38,564 nt of DNA from Obelidium mucronatum (GCA_025765595.1 JAIVFH010000255.1:1-38564), one strand, 5' to 3'; counted from the stretch's first letter, positions 25,936 to 37,900 are shown. The notes: a model not told the origin generated them from the letters alone. Numbers and translations are program-made.

Positions 25936-28139
25936 TTAAAGCAAGTACGTCAGAAAATGACAGGGAGTACAGCAAAATAACACACCATTTGCTCCATCTC
26001 TTGGCAGGTACGGTCTGATGTATTGGTGGCTGTAGTTTTCGAAAATACTCGCCATTCCCCACCATTCAAGTTCCACGTTGCCTTTCAACATTATCGCTAT
26101 TGCTCCAAGCTTGTTGGTTTTCGTGCAGTTCTCAGCGTCTGGATTGCTGCGGTGATAATATGGTGGGCTTTGTGTATCGGTGAGTCCCTCTTCAATGTTG
26201 AACTCTTGTTGCTCATTTCCGATTATCCCTTTCCAATTGTCTGTTCTAATTTCCAACTATTTTAGTACCAAAGAATTTATCGATCCTCTTCACAGTTTCT
26301 TGGATGTGCACTCTCTGTTCCGCGCCTTGGTTTCTGGTTATACGTAAGTCTGTCAATCCACTTGCTGAATTGACAATTATTGACCTGTATCTTCCCCCAT
26401 TACAGTCTCTCGCAGGTACTCGCATTTTGCCCACTAAGCTTCTGACTGGGTAATTCATCCTTGCTGTTGTCTTTGCTTTGGTCCGGGTGTCTTAACGGGA
26501 CCATTTTGCCATATCACAGGCAATCCATTCTTCAGAGTCATTGACGATGGTGGTGGCGTATCCTTCTGCTTACAAATTCCTCCAGATTTGCTTTCAGATT
26601 CCCCTTTTCTGTGACTGTAAGTATTGTGAATCCAACTTCTTTGCAAGTTTCTGACGCTTTGTTTTTCGGTCCATAGTATGCCTTTGTCTTCAAGCTTTGG
26701 CAAACTTCTTCTTTTTCATCTTCGGAAGCCAGTGTAATGTAACCATAATATAATTTGTTTGGCGATGCAAATACTTCGACAAATAACTCATCTTTCTAGT
26801 ATATCTGCTTTGGCTGTTCCATGTTCTTTCGCTTTGTTAGTTGGCCGATGTCCTTCAGCTCATTGGCCTTGAAAGAATCCTCGGCTATGACGTTTTTGGC
26901 GTACTTTGGCTGGAAGTTGGCATCCGGAATGGTAACCACTACATATTTGTTGGTTTTTGGGTTGTGTAATCTAAAGACTTCCACTCCTTTGCCTCCAGAC
27001 GTGATCATGTTTCCACCAATTGCCTGGGTGTCAACTTTCCTAGAACTGTCTATGGTTTCTACCAAGAACCAATGAAGCCTGTTGACGTTGATCCTCCATT
27101 GATAGCAGCTTGGGTGAGTGTTCTTTCCTTCTTCCTGTTAGTACTTGCCGCTAAATATGTTCTTCCCCAGTTTTCCGCGTCATTGTTGTTGTAGGATGCC
27201 AGTTGATTGATCTGGGTGTGCAACGTTGGTCTTTGCTGGTTTCCGCCGCTCTGTTGCTGTTTGGATTTTGGACAACTCTGGTTTATGCAGCATCTGTATT
27301 GGTGTGGACAAGTCTTGGTGCAAAGTGTCCAAGTCCTCTGCAGTGCCCACAAATTCTGTCTTCAATGCTAGGTCTTTGGTAATCGTGCTTTTGATTACCA
27401 TTTTCATTTTGATTATTCTGACAACTTCCATTGTTTTGTTGGTCACCGCAACCTCTGCCGCCACTACCACCTCTGCAGCGTCCGTCTTTTGGTCATTGGC
27501 GTTGTCCTTCACCTGGCCGTCTTTCTTTTCCTTGGCATTGGTTGAAGTGGCTGAGAGTTTGACTGGAACATCTCCTCAAATATCAGAGATACCCTTCCAG
27601 TGTGACTAATGCGTCAGTAGCTGCATCTACAAATTTCATTTGAATATTTTTGCTTCAAGTCCCAAATCAATAAAATCCACTTTTTGCTGGTCATTATATT
27701 CGGGTTTCTTGTTTAATTTTGCCACATCATTATAGGACTTGATGCGGTCAGTCTTTTCTTTGATATAGACCTCAATTGGGTGAGTGACTCTCTTTGGATC
27801 CGTCTGCTTATAATTCTTCATAGCAATGTCCAATTTTTCTGGGGTCGTCTTGGTGGTGCCTCTGATTGCCACAATCCTTTCACTGAATATCAGGTGACCT
27901 GATTTCCCAATTTGTTGCATGTAGAGCCTCATTGTTTTATCCACGCGTCTTCTTCACACCAATAAAGCATCTGAGTCGTATTCTTCCCACTTTTCTTTTT
28001 CCTTCAAGTATTTCTCTACTGCGTCCTTGTTGGAATTGTCAGCTTTTGCCCCAGATGAGCCTTTGATTTTGGTAAGTCTAGAGTAATTGGAATAGGCCAT
28101 CAACCCAGGCTCTGCCAGAAACGCACGCATGGAACTCAA

Positions 28140-29921
28140 TAAGAGACCCTGTCAATTTGAAATGCTTTACAACCCTTTTGAGAAAGAGCATCAATAAAGA
28201 AGTGAAAGATGGTGTTCCAATAAACCAGTCATCCTGACATAGCAAACAACACCACACTTGGTTCACAACATAACAGATATCCAAAGCACTCTATACATCA
28301 AGGCCCCTTGAAAATATATTAATGCGTGCATCTTCTGATCTTCTTGGTTTCTCTGTTACGGATGTCACCAAGACTTTGTAATGTGGTGGTTGGAAAATTT
28401 AGGATTTTATCTACAGTTTTGAGACTTTGTCTCACTGTCTATACAACCCCAGAATTGCAAAAGCAGTTGATGTACGCGTTTTTAAGATTCCACATCCTTT
28501 GCCTTTGAAGATAAAAATTGTTATTTGTTGAATGAATCTAAACGTGGTAATACGGCTCCTATTTGGTGGACACACCTTTCCTTTCAAACCAAGATCAAGA
28601 TTCAAATAAATAGAGCAAAAGAGAAGAAAGATCTCATAAAACTAGAACACAATATTGCAATAGAAACTAGCCCAAAAAATAAATAAATAGAAGAATTAAT
28701 CAGTCCAGTGCAAATAGAAGAAGTAATAAACCCAGCAAAAATAGAAAATTAATCAGTCCAACGCCTTGCTAATGCATTTATTTCCCTTTCATGACGCTCT
28801 GGAGAATCCAACACGTGCGATGACAGTCAGGGTTTTGGGTCAAGTGCCAGGAACCAAAGCGGCGCCATTCAAAGATACACAGGGCTTATCAACGCAAATT
28901 TGAGGCTTGATTGTAATTTGCTTGATTTGTGGTGCTTTTGATTGCTCGCTGGTGTGGATGAAGTTCCCGGGCCAGTGTATTGACTGATAATTGAAATTAC
29001 AGAGCAAGTTAAAAGACTCTGTTTTGTCGTACTTGTTCATTTGGTGTTTTATCAAACAGAGAATCTGCAAAAAGCCCTGTGGCAGTCTTGAGACTGATTA
29101 AAATCATCATCTGAAACAAAAACAGGCACACTCACTGTAAAGCGATTCAAGATTTGATAATTTGGTTGCGTCCAGCTGAGCAAACTGGCTACGTTGTGAG
29201 GGTATATGCTTTAGGTACTCAGTGCCTCTCACACGCTCCTCCCAGTGCTCCCAGCGTGTGCCAATTATGGTGCCGATTATGGATACTTGCCGCAGCGTCT
29301 TAACGTGGTTGCAGCGGACGGAGAGGGTTTGGAATAGTGAACAATTTTGGTTTCAGGAGGTTTTATTTTATTGGTCGAGCAAACGGATGGAATTTATTGG
29401 TCGAGAAAGGTAAATGGTTGGCCAATGAGCAACCAGCCGGGAATACTTTGTCTTAGGAATCATGTTGATTGTCCTTTGTTTGGATGTGCACCACCTCATG
29501 AGATCCAATGTCAAGTATCCATTCTCCACAACAGAAAAATATTAGTAGAAAGTTTTTGTTGTAATTGGTAGTGATCTGAAAAGGCACATTGCCCTTTTTT
29601 CACAGACTTTGCTCATGGAACATACTTCCTCTACTCCTATGTTGCCCATAACCTTTCTCCAGCCAGATCATTTATCAGTCCGCTTGTTGTTGCAGTGTCA
29701 GCTTTTGAGACTGGCTTGTAAGGTGGATGTAACCTTTCTTCAGTGGCCTACAATCAAAGAACCAATCCTTTTTGAGGGCTTAGTGTACATTTTAAACTGT
29801 ATGACCAGTAAATCTGAAACCAATGATTATTACGTTGAAAATCATAGTTTTATTCATTCTTTCTGTGATACCAAAACAAACATAAACAGAAAAATAAGAA
29901 ACATCAGAGAGCAAGCAGGGT
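28140..29921. other. Intergenic stretch between copia remnant and chitinase copy 2
   Basis: No gene recognised. An A-rich block at 28600-28770 carries a 14-bp direct repeat AATTAATCAGTCCA (28694-28707 and 28747-28760). Short protein-like pieces occur (plus strand near 29607-29715: FAHGTYFLYSYVAHNLSPAR with SFISPLVVAVSAFETG; plus strand 29420-29571: NQPGILCLRNHVDCPLFG), but they cannot be linked into a model. Confidence 0.4.
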
Positions 29922-31985
29922 CTAAACAGGTGGAAGTCCCCATCCCTTGCGCATAGCGTTCATCATTTCATTTTTGTAGTCCTGGTCAATTTCCCAAGCC
30001 ATAATTCCTGGGAACCCGTTGCTCTTGGCCCAAGCAGTCTTGGCCTCAATAGATTGCGGGTCATCGTAGGAAATGAAAGTCGGCTGGTTGTTGGTGAAGG
30101 ATGGGTGGTACAAGGTTGGGTTCTCAGCAAACTTGAAGTAAGCACGTGTCCATCCATTGGAACCAGTCAACGCGCCGTTGGCAAGCGGCGCGCCAACCTG
30201 CTGACGAACTCCCGCAGTGTCTCCACGAAGGTTATGGTACATCCAAACAGTAGAACGCGACTTTTGAGCATCTGGCGCAGATCCAGTGCATGGGGATTGC
30301 CATGGGTCATCCAAAACATCTCCTTGAATAACTGGGTTGTTGCATGGCTTGGAAAGATCGTTGGCGTCGTAACCGCCGCTGGTACAGTGCTGGTAGAGAC
30401 CGTTGTTGGTGTTGTTTGCAACGTTCCAGGAACGGCCGTAGAATCCAACACCTGGGACAAGCTTTGACTTTGGAATACCAATGTCCACGTAGTCTTTGAG
30501 GGATCCGGCGATCGACCACTTCTTTCCGTTCGCGGCTGGTTGCTGTGGGTCGGATGGAGATGGGGAGTTCAGTGGCGAGTTGAAGTCGGCGTATGGGGAC
30601 CAGGAACCGTAGAAGTCGTAGGTCATAACTTGAATGTAGGAAAGCTGCTCCGCAATGGCTGGGAGGTAGTTGACACCGTTGACAACGTAGCGGTTGACGT
30701 CTGGGGAAGTAGCGATGGAGAGAATAATGTCGTTGCCGAGTTCGGCACGAAGCGCCTTCAGCAAGGTGACAAAGTTGATGGCGTCATTTGGGTCAACCGC
30801 GTTACAAGACAGACCACCACCAGATGGGTATTCCCAATCGAGATCAAGACCGTCAAATCCGTTGTCGGACAAGTACTTCTTGATGTTCTTCACAAAGTTG
30901 GCAGTGGCAGTGGCACTCTTGGCAATGTTGGAGAAGTGGACAGAGCCGGACCAACCGCCGACGGAAATAACAGTACGCAAGTTCGGGTACTTGACACGTG
31001 CAGTACCTGTCAAGCGAGTAATGTGCAGGAAGTCGGCCCAGTCGTCGAAGCTCTTCAAGGAACCGTCAGACAAGGCGTTCAAGAACGCGTAGTTGATGAC
31101 GGAGAAGTTGGTCAAGTCGAGGAGATCGATACGAGTCTGTGGACGCGTGTATGGAGCCCATTGAGCCCAGTATCTGTTGAGAAGGCGGAATATTAATGCA
31201 TGAATGGCGCTTTTTAAAAGAAATAAATATTACCCAATGATTCCTGGAGTCCCGGAGTATGGTCGTGGGTTCAAGGTCTTGATGTCACAGTTGTTCAACT
31301 TGACCCATTCAGTTCTCTTTGATGGTTGCGACCCAGATTCGTACTTTGCCTGGTAGTTGACTCCGTTTTCACTGACAATAGTGTCCTTCGAGTAAGTCTT
31401 TCCCGAGATCCACTTGGGGTAGCATTGGTCCTTGGAAGGTGGTGGTGGTGGAGCTGGAACACATGGCCCTTCGAAGGTCCAGTCAGACGCGGTTGGGGAT
31501 GGAGTTCCAGAGGTGTAGTATTTGGCAACGTAGTTGTTACCGTTCAAGCTCGCCTTCTTGTCGGCAGCTGGGTCGGTCGGGTTATAGATCAAGCCAGGGA
31601 TGTACGCGTCGTAACAGTATGGAAGGGTGGAGGTTCCGGTTGTGGTTGCCACAGCGCTAGTGGTAGTCGTTGTGGTTGTGGATGGAGCAACTGTTGTTTG
31701 AACAGTGGTTCCAGCCGTGGAAGCTCTTGTGGTTGTTGTTGTAGTGGTTGTAGTCGTTGGTGCAACAGTTGTAGTGCCTCCACCACAAGCTCCAAGAGGA
31801 GCCCAGGGGTCACCTTTTCCTGGGGTGTTGGTAAAATCGGCGTACCATTTGGCGTTGTAGTTGACACCGTTGTAGCTGACTTGAGCACCGCCTCTGTAGA
31901 CAGCGGAAGAAACCCAAGGGGCGGCACAGGGACCAGCGGCGGCAAGCGCAGCGGACATAGAAGCAAGGACAAAGTTAAGCAACAT
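29922..31985 (-). CDS. Secreted GH18 chitinase with three chitin-binding modules (intact copy 2)
   Basis: Hydrolyses chitin beta-1,4 links, probably for wall remodelling or substrate digestion outside the cell. Exons 31234-31985 and 29922-31173 around a 60-nt intron (31174-31233) give 667 residues. Signal peptide MLLNFVLASMSAALAAAGPC. Three CBM5/12-like modules follow, each Cys to Cys with W/Y-x-G-Y-x-NG-x-NY-x-AK-Y: residues about 19-67, 123-175 and 185-230, joined by a Thr-rich and a Pro-rich linker. The GH18 barrel has INYAFLNALSDG, VISVGGWSGS, the DxxDxDxE motif DGLDLDWEYP (acid/base Glu about 365), QVMTYDFYGSW and GIMAWEIDQD. An upstream in-frame ATG at 32066 would add 27 residues without a signal peptide and is not kept in copy 1, so 31985 is preferred. 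Confidence 0.95.
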
Positions 31986-32067
31986 CTTTTTTTGTTTTCG
32001 GACTGATATCCTACTCCTGGCGAAGTGAGCCGTCTTTTTAAGTGAATGAGGGTGGCAGTTGGCCATC

Positions 32068-32079
32068 GTGACTTGTCAC
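32068..32079. promoter_or_regulatory. Conserved inverted repeat upstream of chitinase copy 2
   Basis: GTGACTTGTCAC, 83 bp before the start codon, in the same place as in copy 1 and within the shared block CCATCGTGACTTGTCACG. Confidence 0.5.
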
Positions 32080-32284
32080 GGGAGCTGGTCCGTTTTGAAC
32101 TTGCCTCTTGAAACGAACTTTAAATTATCGGTCGATTTTTTTTCGCAAGGTATTAACAAGCTCTTGAGAAGTACTAGGCTAGCGAGCATTCTTTTAGACA
32201 TAGAAGATGGCGAGAAGGCTTTCCTTCGCTTCATGCTTCTGCGTGTTTGGTCCAACAAATTTCATCAGACAGCCTCACGTTAGG

Positions 32285-32300
32285 TCACGTGAACACGTGA
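32285..32300. promoter_or_regulatory. Paired CACGTG boxes upstream of chitinase copy 2
   Basis: TCACGTGAACACGTGA, identical to copy 1 and 300 bp before the start codon, followed by the shared ACACAATACCAAGCA. Retained although much of the promoter has diverged, which suggests binding of a bHLH/bZIP-type regulator. Confidence 0.6.
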
Positions 32301-32413
32301 CACACAATACCAAGCATGATAAAGGTTCAATCAATTACGAGAGTTAGTGATACCAACCACTGCCTTTGCCCTTCAACATTAATACTCTTAATTAAAAACT
32401 GAAAAGAGGGGAT

Positions 32414-34594
32414 TCATTCTAAATAATACTGCATCCTCGGCTTCTTTTTCACACCTCCACCACCACGTCCTGAAGCTCGCTCATAATCCTCTCGCGACGC
32501 AATCATGGCCAATCCATTTCCGAAATAGCCTGAACTAAATTTATCAATCTGAGGAGCATCAGCAATCTCCAACCGTTTCTTGCCCTCAATACCCAAAACC
32601 ATATCCCGCAAACTAACCAACTGACAGTTTTCAGATTCTCTCGCCTTGGTCACTTTACTCATACCGGGTTCTTTCCCGACAATCAAGAAATCTGTTTTTC
32701 CAGAGATGGCACTGGTGACACGACCCCCAAATGATTCACACATTTCCTTTACTCGGTCTTTCCCAAGGCTGAGCCCACATCCGCCACCGACTTCAGGAAA
32801 TATTCCTTTCAGGACTATTCGCTTTCCGTGGAGAAAGTGCGGGTCGATGCCGTTGAGTCCTGGCCGTGGGATCAGAAATCGGCCAGAGTTCGACGCCGGA
32901 CGAGCAACGGCATTGCTGTGACGAACAACTGCATGATGATTAGGTACAAATGATGGCGCCTCGTCTTCACTGTATGATGCAGATGACATGAAGCTTTCTT
33001 GTTTGGAGATTGTTGGGACGCGCTCGATTGCGACTTTGTGTTGATGTGATGTAACCGACGGATGAACATCTCGCACGTTTGTTGCGTAAGTGTACTGAGG
33101 TTCGCGTTTCATGGCTGGAGCTGACATGTATGCGGTGGACAAAATGGATTTTGGTACCCGCTCTAAATGCTCGGCTTTGAATACATTCACCGATGAAGGG
33201 GAAATTGATGAATATTCCCGTTTGATGGGAATCTCCGTTTCGCGTTTTGACTGATATACCCGTTCCTCGAATGTCAGAGGGCGATTAACATTCGATTGCT
33301 TCTCTTCCGACTTCACAGGGAATTCCTGCTTTATACGAGCATTGTATCTATTCAATGCCTCGGATTCCCGCTCAAGAGTAGAAGAAATTGATGAATATTC
33401 GCGCTTGACTGGAATTGCCGTTTCGAGTTTATAAAGATGTGCGCGTTCCTCGTAAGTCATTGGCCGGTTTACATTCGATGGTTTTCTTTCCAACTGTGAA
33501 AGGACTTCCTGTCTCACGTGTAGTTTGTCGGGTGATGAGGAGTCTTCCTCCTTGTAGCTTACAACACGAGTTAAAGTTCTCCTCATTCTGCTCAGTGGAA
33601 CAGTCTCGTCTCCCTTGACAGTAACAACTTCTGGAGCAAGTTGAGTCCGTGATCGCGGCATATGCCCGATACCCGCCATTCCTTCCTGATAATCCTGCGC
33701 AACAGAAAACTTTTCTTCATGTTTACGTTTTGTTGTTCCTGCATGCACACTTGAAGCCAGTTGAGTCGGTGCAGAAGGCGGTGCATACCCAATGCGATTA
33801 CTCGCCATTCCTCCATAATAATCTTGCGCCGAGGCAGCCGCCCCACTAGCTTTCCCTGTTGTTCCACGACCGAACGCACCTGGGAACCCACCAAGATTCC
33901 TTGGCCCTCTGAATCCCGCCCAATTCCCCTTATCCATAACATGACGCACAATCATCTCCTTCTCGCCACTCGACAGAAACTGGAACCCACACAACAAAAC
34001 CTCATTCATCCCACTCAAGGCTTCGCTAAACAGTCGCATGTCCGAACACAAATCCGGGTCCGGCAAACCCTTCCAAATTTTTGCGGGAACGCGCCAACAA
34101 TCTAAATGGATCCATCGACCGTATGATCCAGACTCGGTGTCGATGGAGCCTATTCGGATTGTTGTCTTGCTAATGTTTTGTTTGCAAGATGTGCATTGGC
34201 TGTGGTCAGATTTCGCTGGTTCAACCTTGTAGGTTGGGACAGTTTCTTGCGCGGCTTCATTGTAAAAGTCCCATGGTTTTGGCATGGACGCGGAGGAGGA
34301 GGATGATGAACTGCTGCTGCTGCTCGCGTGAGGAACGTGTTGTCTGCATGCATCAGCGTACGAAGCAATACTCCCGTCTTCTTTAAGTTTCCGCAAGATT
34401 TCAAAAGGTTCGTTCACTTGTCGAAAGAGTTCTTTGCTTCCACCTGGTTTATCGGGATGCACAACAAGAACTCTGGCGTGATACTTGCGCTTGATGATTT
34501 TGAATTCATCATCGAGGTTCGAACAAGCGTTTAGCTCGTCGATGGATACGCCAAGAGCAAGGAGGCAGGAATGGACGGTGGTTCGTGCCGCCAT
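32414..34594 (-). CDS. J-domain + PARP-type zinc finger + BRCT protein
   Basis: Single-exon 726-residue protein. Residues 7-80 form a J-like domain with the Hsp70-activating HPD motif (LVVHPDKPGGSKELFRQVNE). A Ser run (about 90-102) follows. Residues 134-167 are a zf-PARP-like finger, C-x2-C (CTSC) and H-x2-C (IHLDC), with the downstream GFQFLSSGEKEMIVRHV helix typical of PARP1 fingers, which recognise DNA breaks. A long disordered middle (about 230-570) has two copies of a 34-residue repeat (NVNRP-x-T-x-EER...IP-x-KREYSSIS at 374-405 and 435-466) and many psi-K-x-E sites. Residues 583-665 are a BRCT domain of RFC1/PARP type (LHGKRIVLKGIFPE, SFGGRVTSAISGKTDFLIVG, GMSKVTKARE). The C-terminus is basic (VKKKPR). 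A nuclear DNA-repair or replication scaffold is likely. I know no named orthologue. Confidence 0.88.
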   Translation of the reverse strand: MAARTTVHSCLLALGVSIDELNACSNLDDEFKIIKRKYHARVLVVHPDKPGGSKELFRQVNEPFEILRKLKEDGSIASYADACRQHVPHASSSSSSSSSSSASMPKPWDFYNEAAQETVPTYKVEPAKSDHSQCTSCKQNISKTTIRIGSIDTESGSYGRWIHLDCWRVPAKIWKGLPDPDLCSDMRLFSEALSGMNEVLLCGFQFLSSGEKEMIVRHVMDKGNWAGFRGPRNLGGFPGAFGRGTTGKASGAAASAQDYYGGMASNRIGYAPPSAPTQLASSVHAGTTKRKHEEKFSVAQDYQEGMAGIGHMPRSRTQLAPEVVTVKGDETVPLSRMRRTLTRVVSYKEEDSSSPDKLHVRQEVLSQLERKPSNVNRPMTYEERAHLYKLETAIPVKREYSSISSTLERESEALNRYNARIKQEFPVKSEEKQSNVNRPLTFEERVYQSKRETEIPIKREYSSISPSSVNVFKAEHLERVPKSILSTAYMSAPAMKREPQYTYATNVRDVHPSVTSHQHKVAIERVPTISKQESFMSSASYSEDEAPSFVPNHHAVVRHSNAVARPASNSGRFLIPRPGLNGIDPHFLHGKRIVLKGIFPEVGGGCGLSLGKDRVKEMCESFGGRVTSAISGKTDFLIVGKEPGMSKVTKARESENCQLVSLRDMVLGIEGKKRLEIADAPQIDKFSSGYFGNGLAMIASREDYERASGRGGGGVKKKPRMQYYLE

Positions 34595-34920
34595 TTTGTA
34601 TTGTTTTTTTTTTTGCTCTTTTCGGAACAGCCAAGCGGAGTTTGAAAAGCCCCGTTCCGAGAGCGCATATACGTCGGTCTTTGAAAAATGTCAATAAAAA
34701 AGTTGTCTACAATTTTATTGGAAGTAGTGAGAGGCGGGGAGGGCGCGCTTCATCATCAAACCCCCCCTCCCATTCAACAATTCCATTAAAAAATCACGAG
34801 GCATAACAACCCACATTCACACACACAACAGTGTACCCCCAAAAACGAGAGGATCCATTCAACTACCACCACCACCACTCCTTCTCGCCTCCCCGCTTCC
34901 CAAAGGCCCAAAGGCTCATC
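34595..34920. other. Intergenic stretch between UPF1 and the BRCT gene
   Basis: Promoter of the BRCT gene and 3' region of UPF1 (both minus strand). Pyrimidine-rich on the plus strand, with C-runs and CACACACA near 34815-34825 and a CCACCACCACCAC tract near 34866. No coding frame supported. Confidence 0.5.
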
Positions 34921-37900
34921 TCAGAAAGACGTATATCCACCTCCCTGACTCTGCTGACTCTGCTGTGAAGAAACTCCATAATCTTGACTCATTACAAACC
35001 CACCAGCACCACCACCACCACCACCGCCATACATGTCCATTTGACTCTTGTAGTCATCCAGTTCACCCCCAACTCCAACAAACTCAAGCCTCGTACTCTG
35101 CGAGAACCCTTGCATAGGTTGCGACAAGAGCGAATCACCTCCACTCACACCTCCTGATCCCGCTTGACTATTCGGTTGAGAAAAGAACTGCTGCGAGAAC
35201 GAGGACATGTTGGATCCCTGTGTCATATTGTTGGCACCGTTATTGTTGCTACTATTGCCGCGGGATTGCTTCGGGATAGGCTTCATCATGGATTGCGAAA
35301 AGGAGGCTGTCGAGGATTGAGTGAGCATCACCGAATCAATCTCATAACCCGTTTTAAAGTGCGGCATCATCATATTCAGGCCCGCCATTCCTTGTTGTAA
35401 ACCATTCATTCCGTTTCCTCCGAACGCGTTTTTTGGTACTTGCTGTTGTTGACCATATGGAAGACTATTCATTTGGCGAGCTGTGAAAACATGAGAGAGG
35501 CACTCCACAACTGGCAAAAGAAAAAGACAAAAAAAAACACTCACAATCATAATACCCAACACCACCCGCCGCCACAGGTGCCGGAATCCCAGCCCCCACA
35601 GGAATCCCACGAATAGGCGCCCCACCCGCTCTAGACCCCCACACCATCTCAAACCTCTTCCCTTTCACCTCCGCAAACGATCGATTCGGTTTTGGGAAAC
35701 TAATCATACTCGGATGCATATTATTCAACGGCCCTTCCATCAACAAATTATCCGCCTTGTACCCATTCAACAGCTCATACCACAGCGGATGCTTTGCCAA
35801 AACCTTGGCGTTCCCCAAGACACAGACTCCATACTTTGCACGTGTCAAGGCGACATTCAACCGCCGCGGGTCACTCAAGAACCCGATCCCTTGGTGATCG
35901 TTGGACCGCACACACGATACAATAATATAATCCTTCTCTCGTCCTTGGAAAGCATCCACCGACGCAATCTCAATCTCCTTGTACAACTCCTTCTTCAAAG
36001 TTCCCGTGAATTGCATATAATTCACAAGGAACGCGCGTTGTCCTTCATACGGAGTAATGATTCCGATTTGGGCAGGTTGGATCCCGGCTTTTAGGAACCG
36101 CGTCACAATCTTTTCGCAGTTGGAGGCTTCAGTTCGGTTCAGGTACGATGTTCCAGAGGCGCTGATTTCTTCTTGGCCAGAGGAACTGAGGAAAAACATG
36201 GGTTTCTCTTGGCTTGGCCAGGGAAAGTCCACGTGTCGTCGGATTCTTTCTCCTTCTGATACTCCGTTTTCCAAAGATCCTTCGTAAAACATGTTGGATG
36301 GGAACGCAGAAAGGCACGGGTGCATACGATACTGCACTTCCAGACGCAATGGCCGATGCCCCAGAATAACGAGACGCTCAAACAAGGACTGGGAGAGTCC
36401 GGCTTTGGCAGCTTTCTTGTTCATAATAACGGGTCCCAGTTGCTGGTGATCACCAATCAAAATGGCCTGCTTACAACCCATCACAAGAGGAATCAAACAC
36501 TCGGGTTCGGCAGATTGCGTGCTTTCATCAATCAGCACGGTTTTGAAGGAGAACTTGGCTAATCGAGGATCTCCAGCACCAGCACAGGTCACACAAATCA
36601 CATTCGCGTGCATCAGAATTTCGCGTTCAGCTGCTCTTTTCAAACTGATATACCGCTTCTCGTCGCGCGCTTTTAGTTCTCCCAATTCGTTTTTGAGCTT
36701 GATTAGTTTTTGGAATTCGGGGTTTGTATCATTGTTGTTGACCTGCTCGTGAAGAGTCAAGAATCCAACAGGGGAGTCCAGCTCTTCTCGCGACTTGGCA
36801 GTCATACGGACGACTTTGAGGCCGGTTTTGTGGATTTTTTCTGTGAGTTGATCGACGGCAACGTTGGATGGTGCACAGACGAGAATCTGACCCTTGTTCA
36901 TATTGGCCAGATGGTACACGATGGTTGCTGAAGTGACTGTCTTTCCAGTACCGGGTGGACCTTGGATCAAACTCAGTGGTCGTTGAATGGCTTGCTTAAT
37001 GGCCGTGACTTGCGAATGGTTCAGATCGGGTAGATTTGGCGCAGTAAATTTTTTGGGAAGATTGGTGTTGAGGATAACAGGATCAACGTTATGTCCGAGC
37101 AGGCGGTGGTACAGGTATCCAGACACTGACGTTTCATCAACAGCAAAGCGTTTCATTGCATTTTGCATTCTGACCAAAGAAATCAGACTACGGGTTTTAA
37201 AATAATTAAGAATATACCTGTCGAATGACGTCGACTTCCAGACAAAATCTACTTGGAAGTTGTGGGTACATTCAGTTGGGGCATGGCTGGACTTGCGGAT
37301 TTCCAATGCAACTTCATCCGAAACCGCTGACAAAAACGGGTTGGTGAGCGACACACGTGTATGGAATAACAAAGATAACGTCTTACAATTAGGAATCTTG
37401 ATAACATTTCCTTTGCTCTCCCATTCTCGGCTCAACTCTCCCCGATACTTTAGCAACAATTCATCTCCAACGGCCAGCTTAACTTCTCCAGTCTCCAACT
37501 TCAGCAGCGTGAAATACGCAATGAGTTTCTGGTTTAATCCAATATCCCACCTGACTACAACTTCATTCTGCGTCTGACTTTCTTTAACTTTCCTGTCGTG
37601 CTCGGCTTCTAATGCAACCAGCGGCCCGAATATATTCTGGTATTGATAAGCATCGTCGTAACAGGCCATTACAGGGGATGCCTCAATTTCATCCGCGCCA
37701 GTATCGTGTTTGTTTAGGTCATCAACAGTTGCTTTAGAGTCTCCGGAAGACCAAACAGTTTCCAAGGCAGCCATTTGACTGGCACTAATGTGACGGGATC
37801 GCATGACTTCGTTTTCGGTTGGGAGTTTGACAAGCCATGGGAGGAACGCTTTATCACTAATGAGAGGGACCCATTGGGACAAGTCCCATGTCTGGTCTTT

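Larger units (their letters stand above)
22661..28139 (-). mobile_element. Decayed Ty1/copia retrotransposon, frameshifted and interrupted
   Basis: Read right to left. Gag-like pieces come first (28139-27954 with YSNYSRLTKIKGSS and KYLKEKEKWEEYDSDALL; 27944-27636 with SGHLIFSERIVAIRGTTKT and KVDFIDLGLE). A protease/pre-integrase remnant (27065-26796) and integrase core (26458-25936: YRSIIVNSASGLTDL, IRTDNWKGIIGNEQQEF, SPPYYHRSNPDAENCTK) follow. Then come the acidic linker with RRSQRIANLK (24276-23887), RT (23831-23223: KVIQSRTTYVTKKDGRKKSR, ITFDISQAF; 23213-22956 with MHVDDGLMRGKKQALEETL) and a last RT piece at 22924-22661. Many frame breaks show it is dead. No LTRs could be matched. An insertion splits it at about 24300-25935. 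Confidence 0.85.

Noticed and set aside
31986..32066. Upstream ATG at 32066 as chitinase start
   Set aside because: It would bury the signal peptide behind 27 basic residues and is not in frame in the duplicate copy.
35120..35400. Plus-strand frames across UPF1, and 4965-5567 minus frame across copia pol
   Set aside because: Shadows of low-complexity coding sequence on the other strand.
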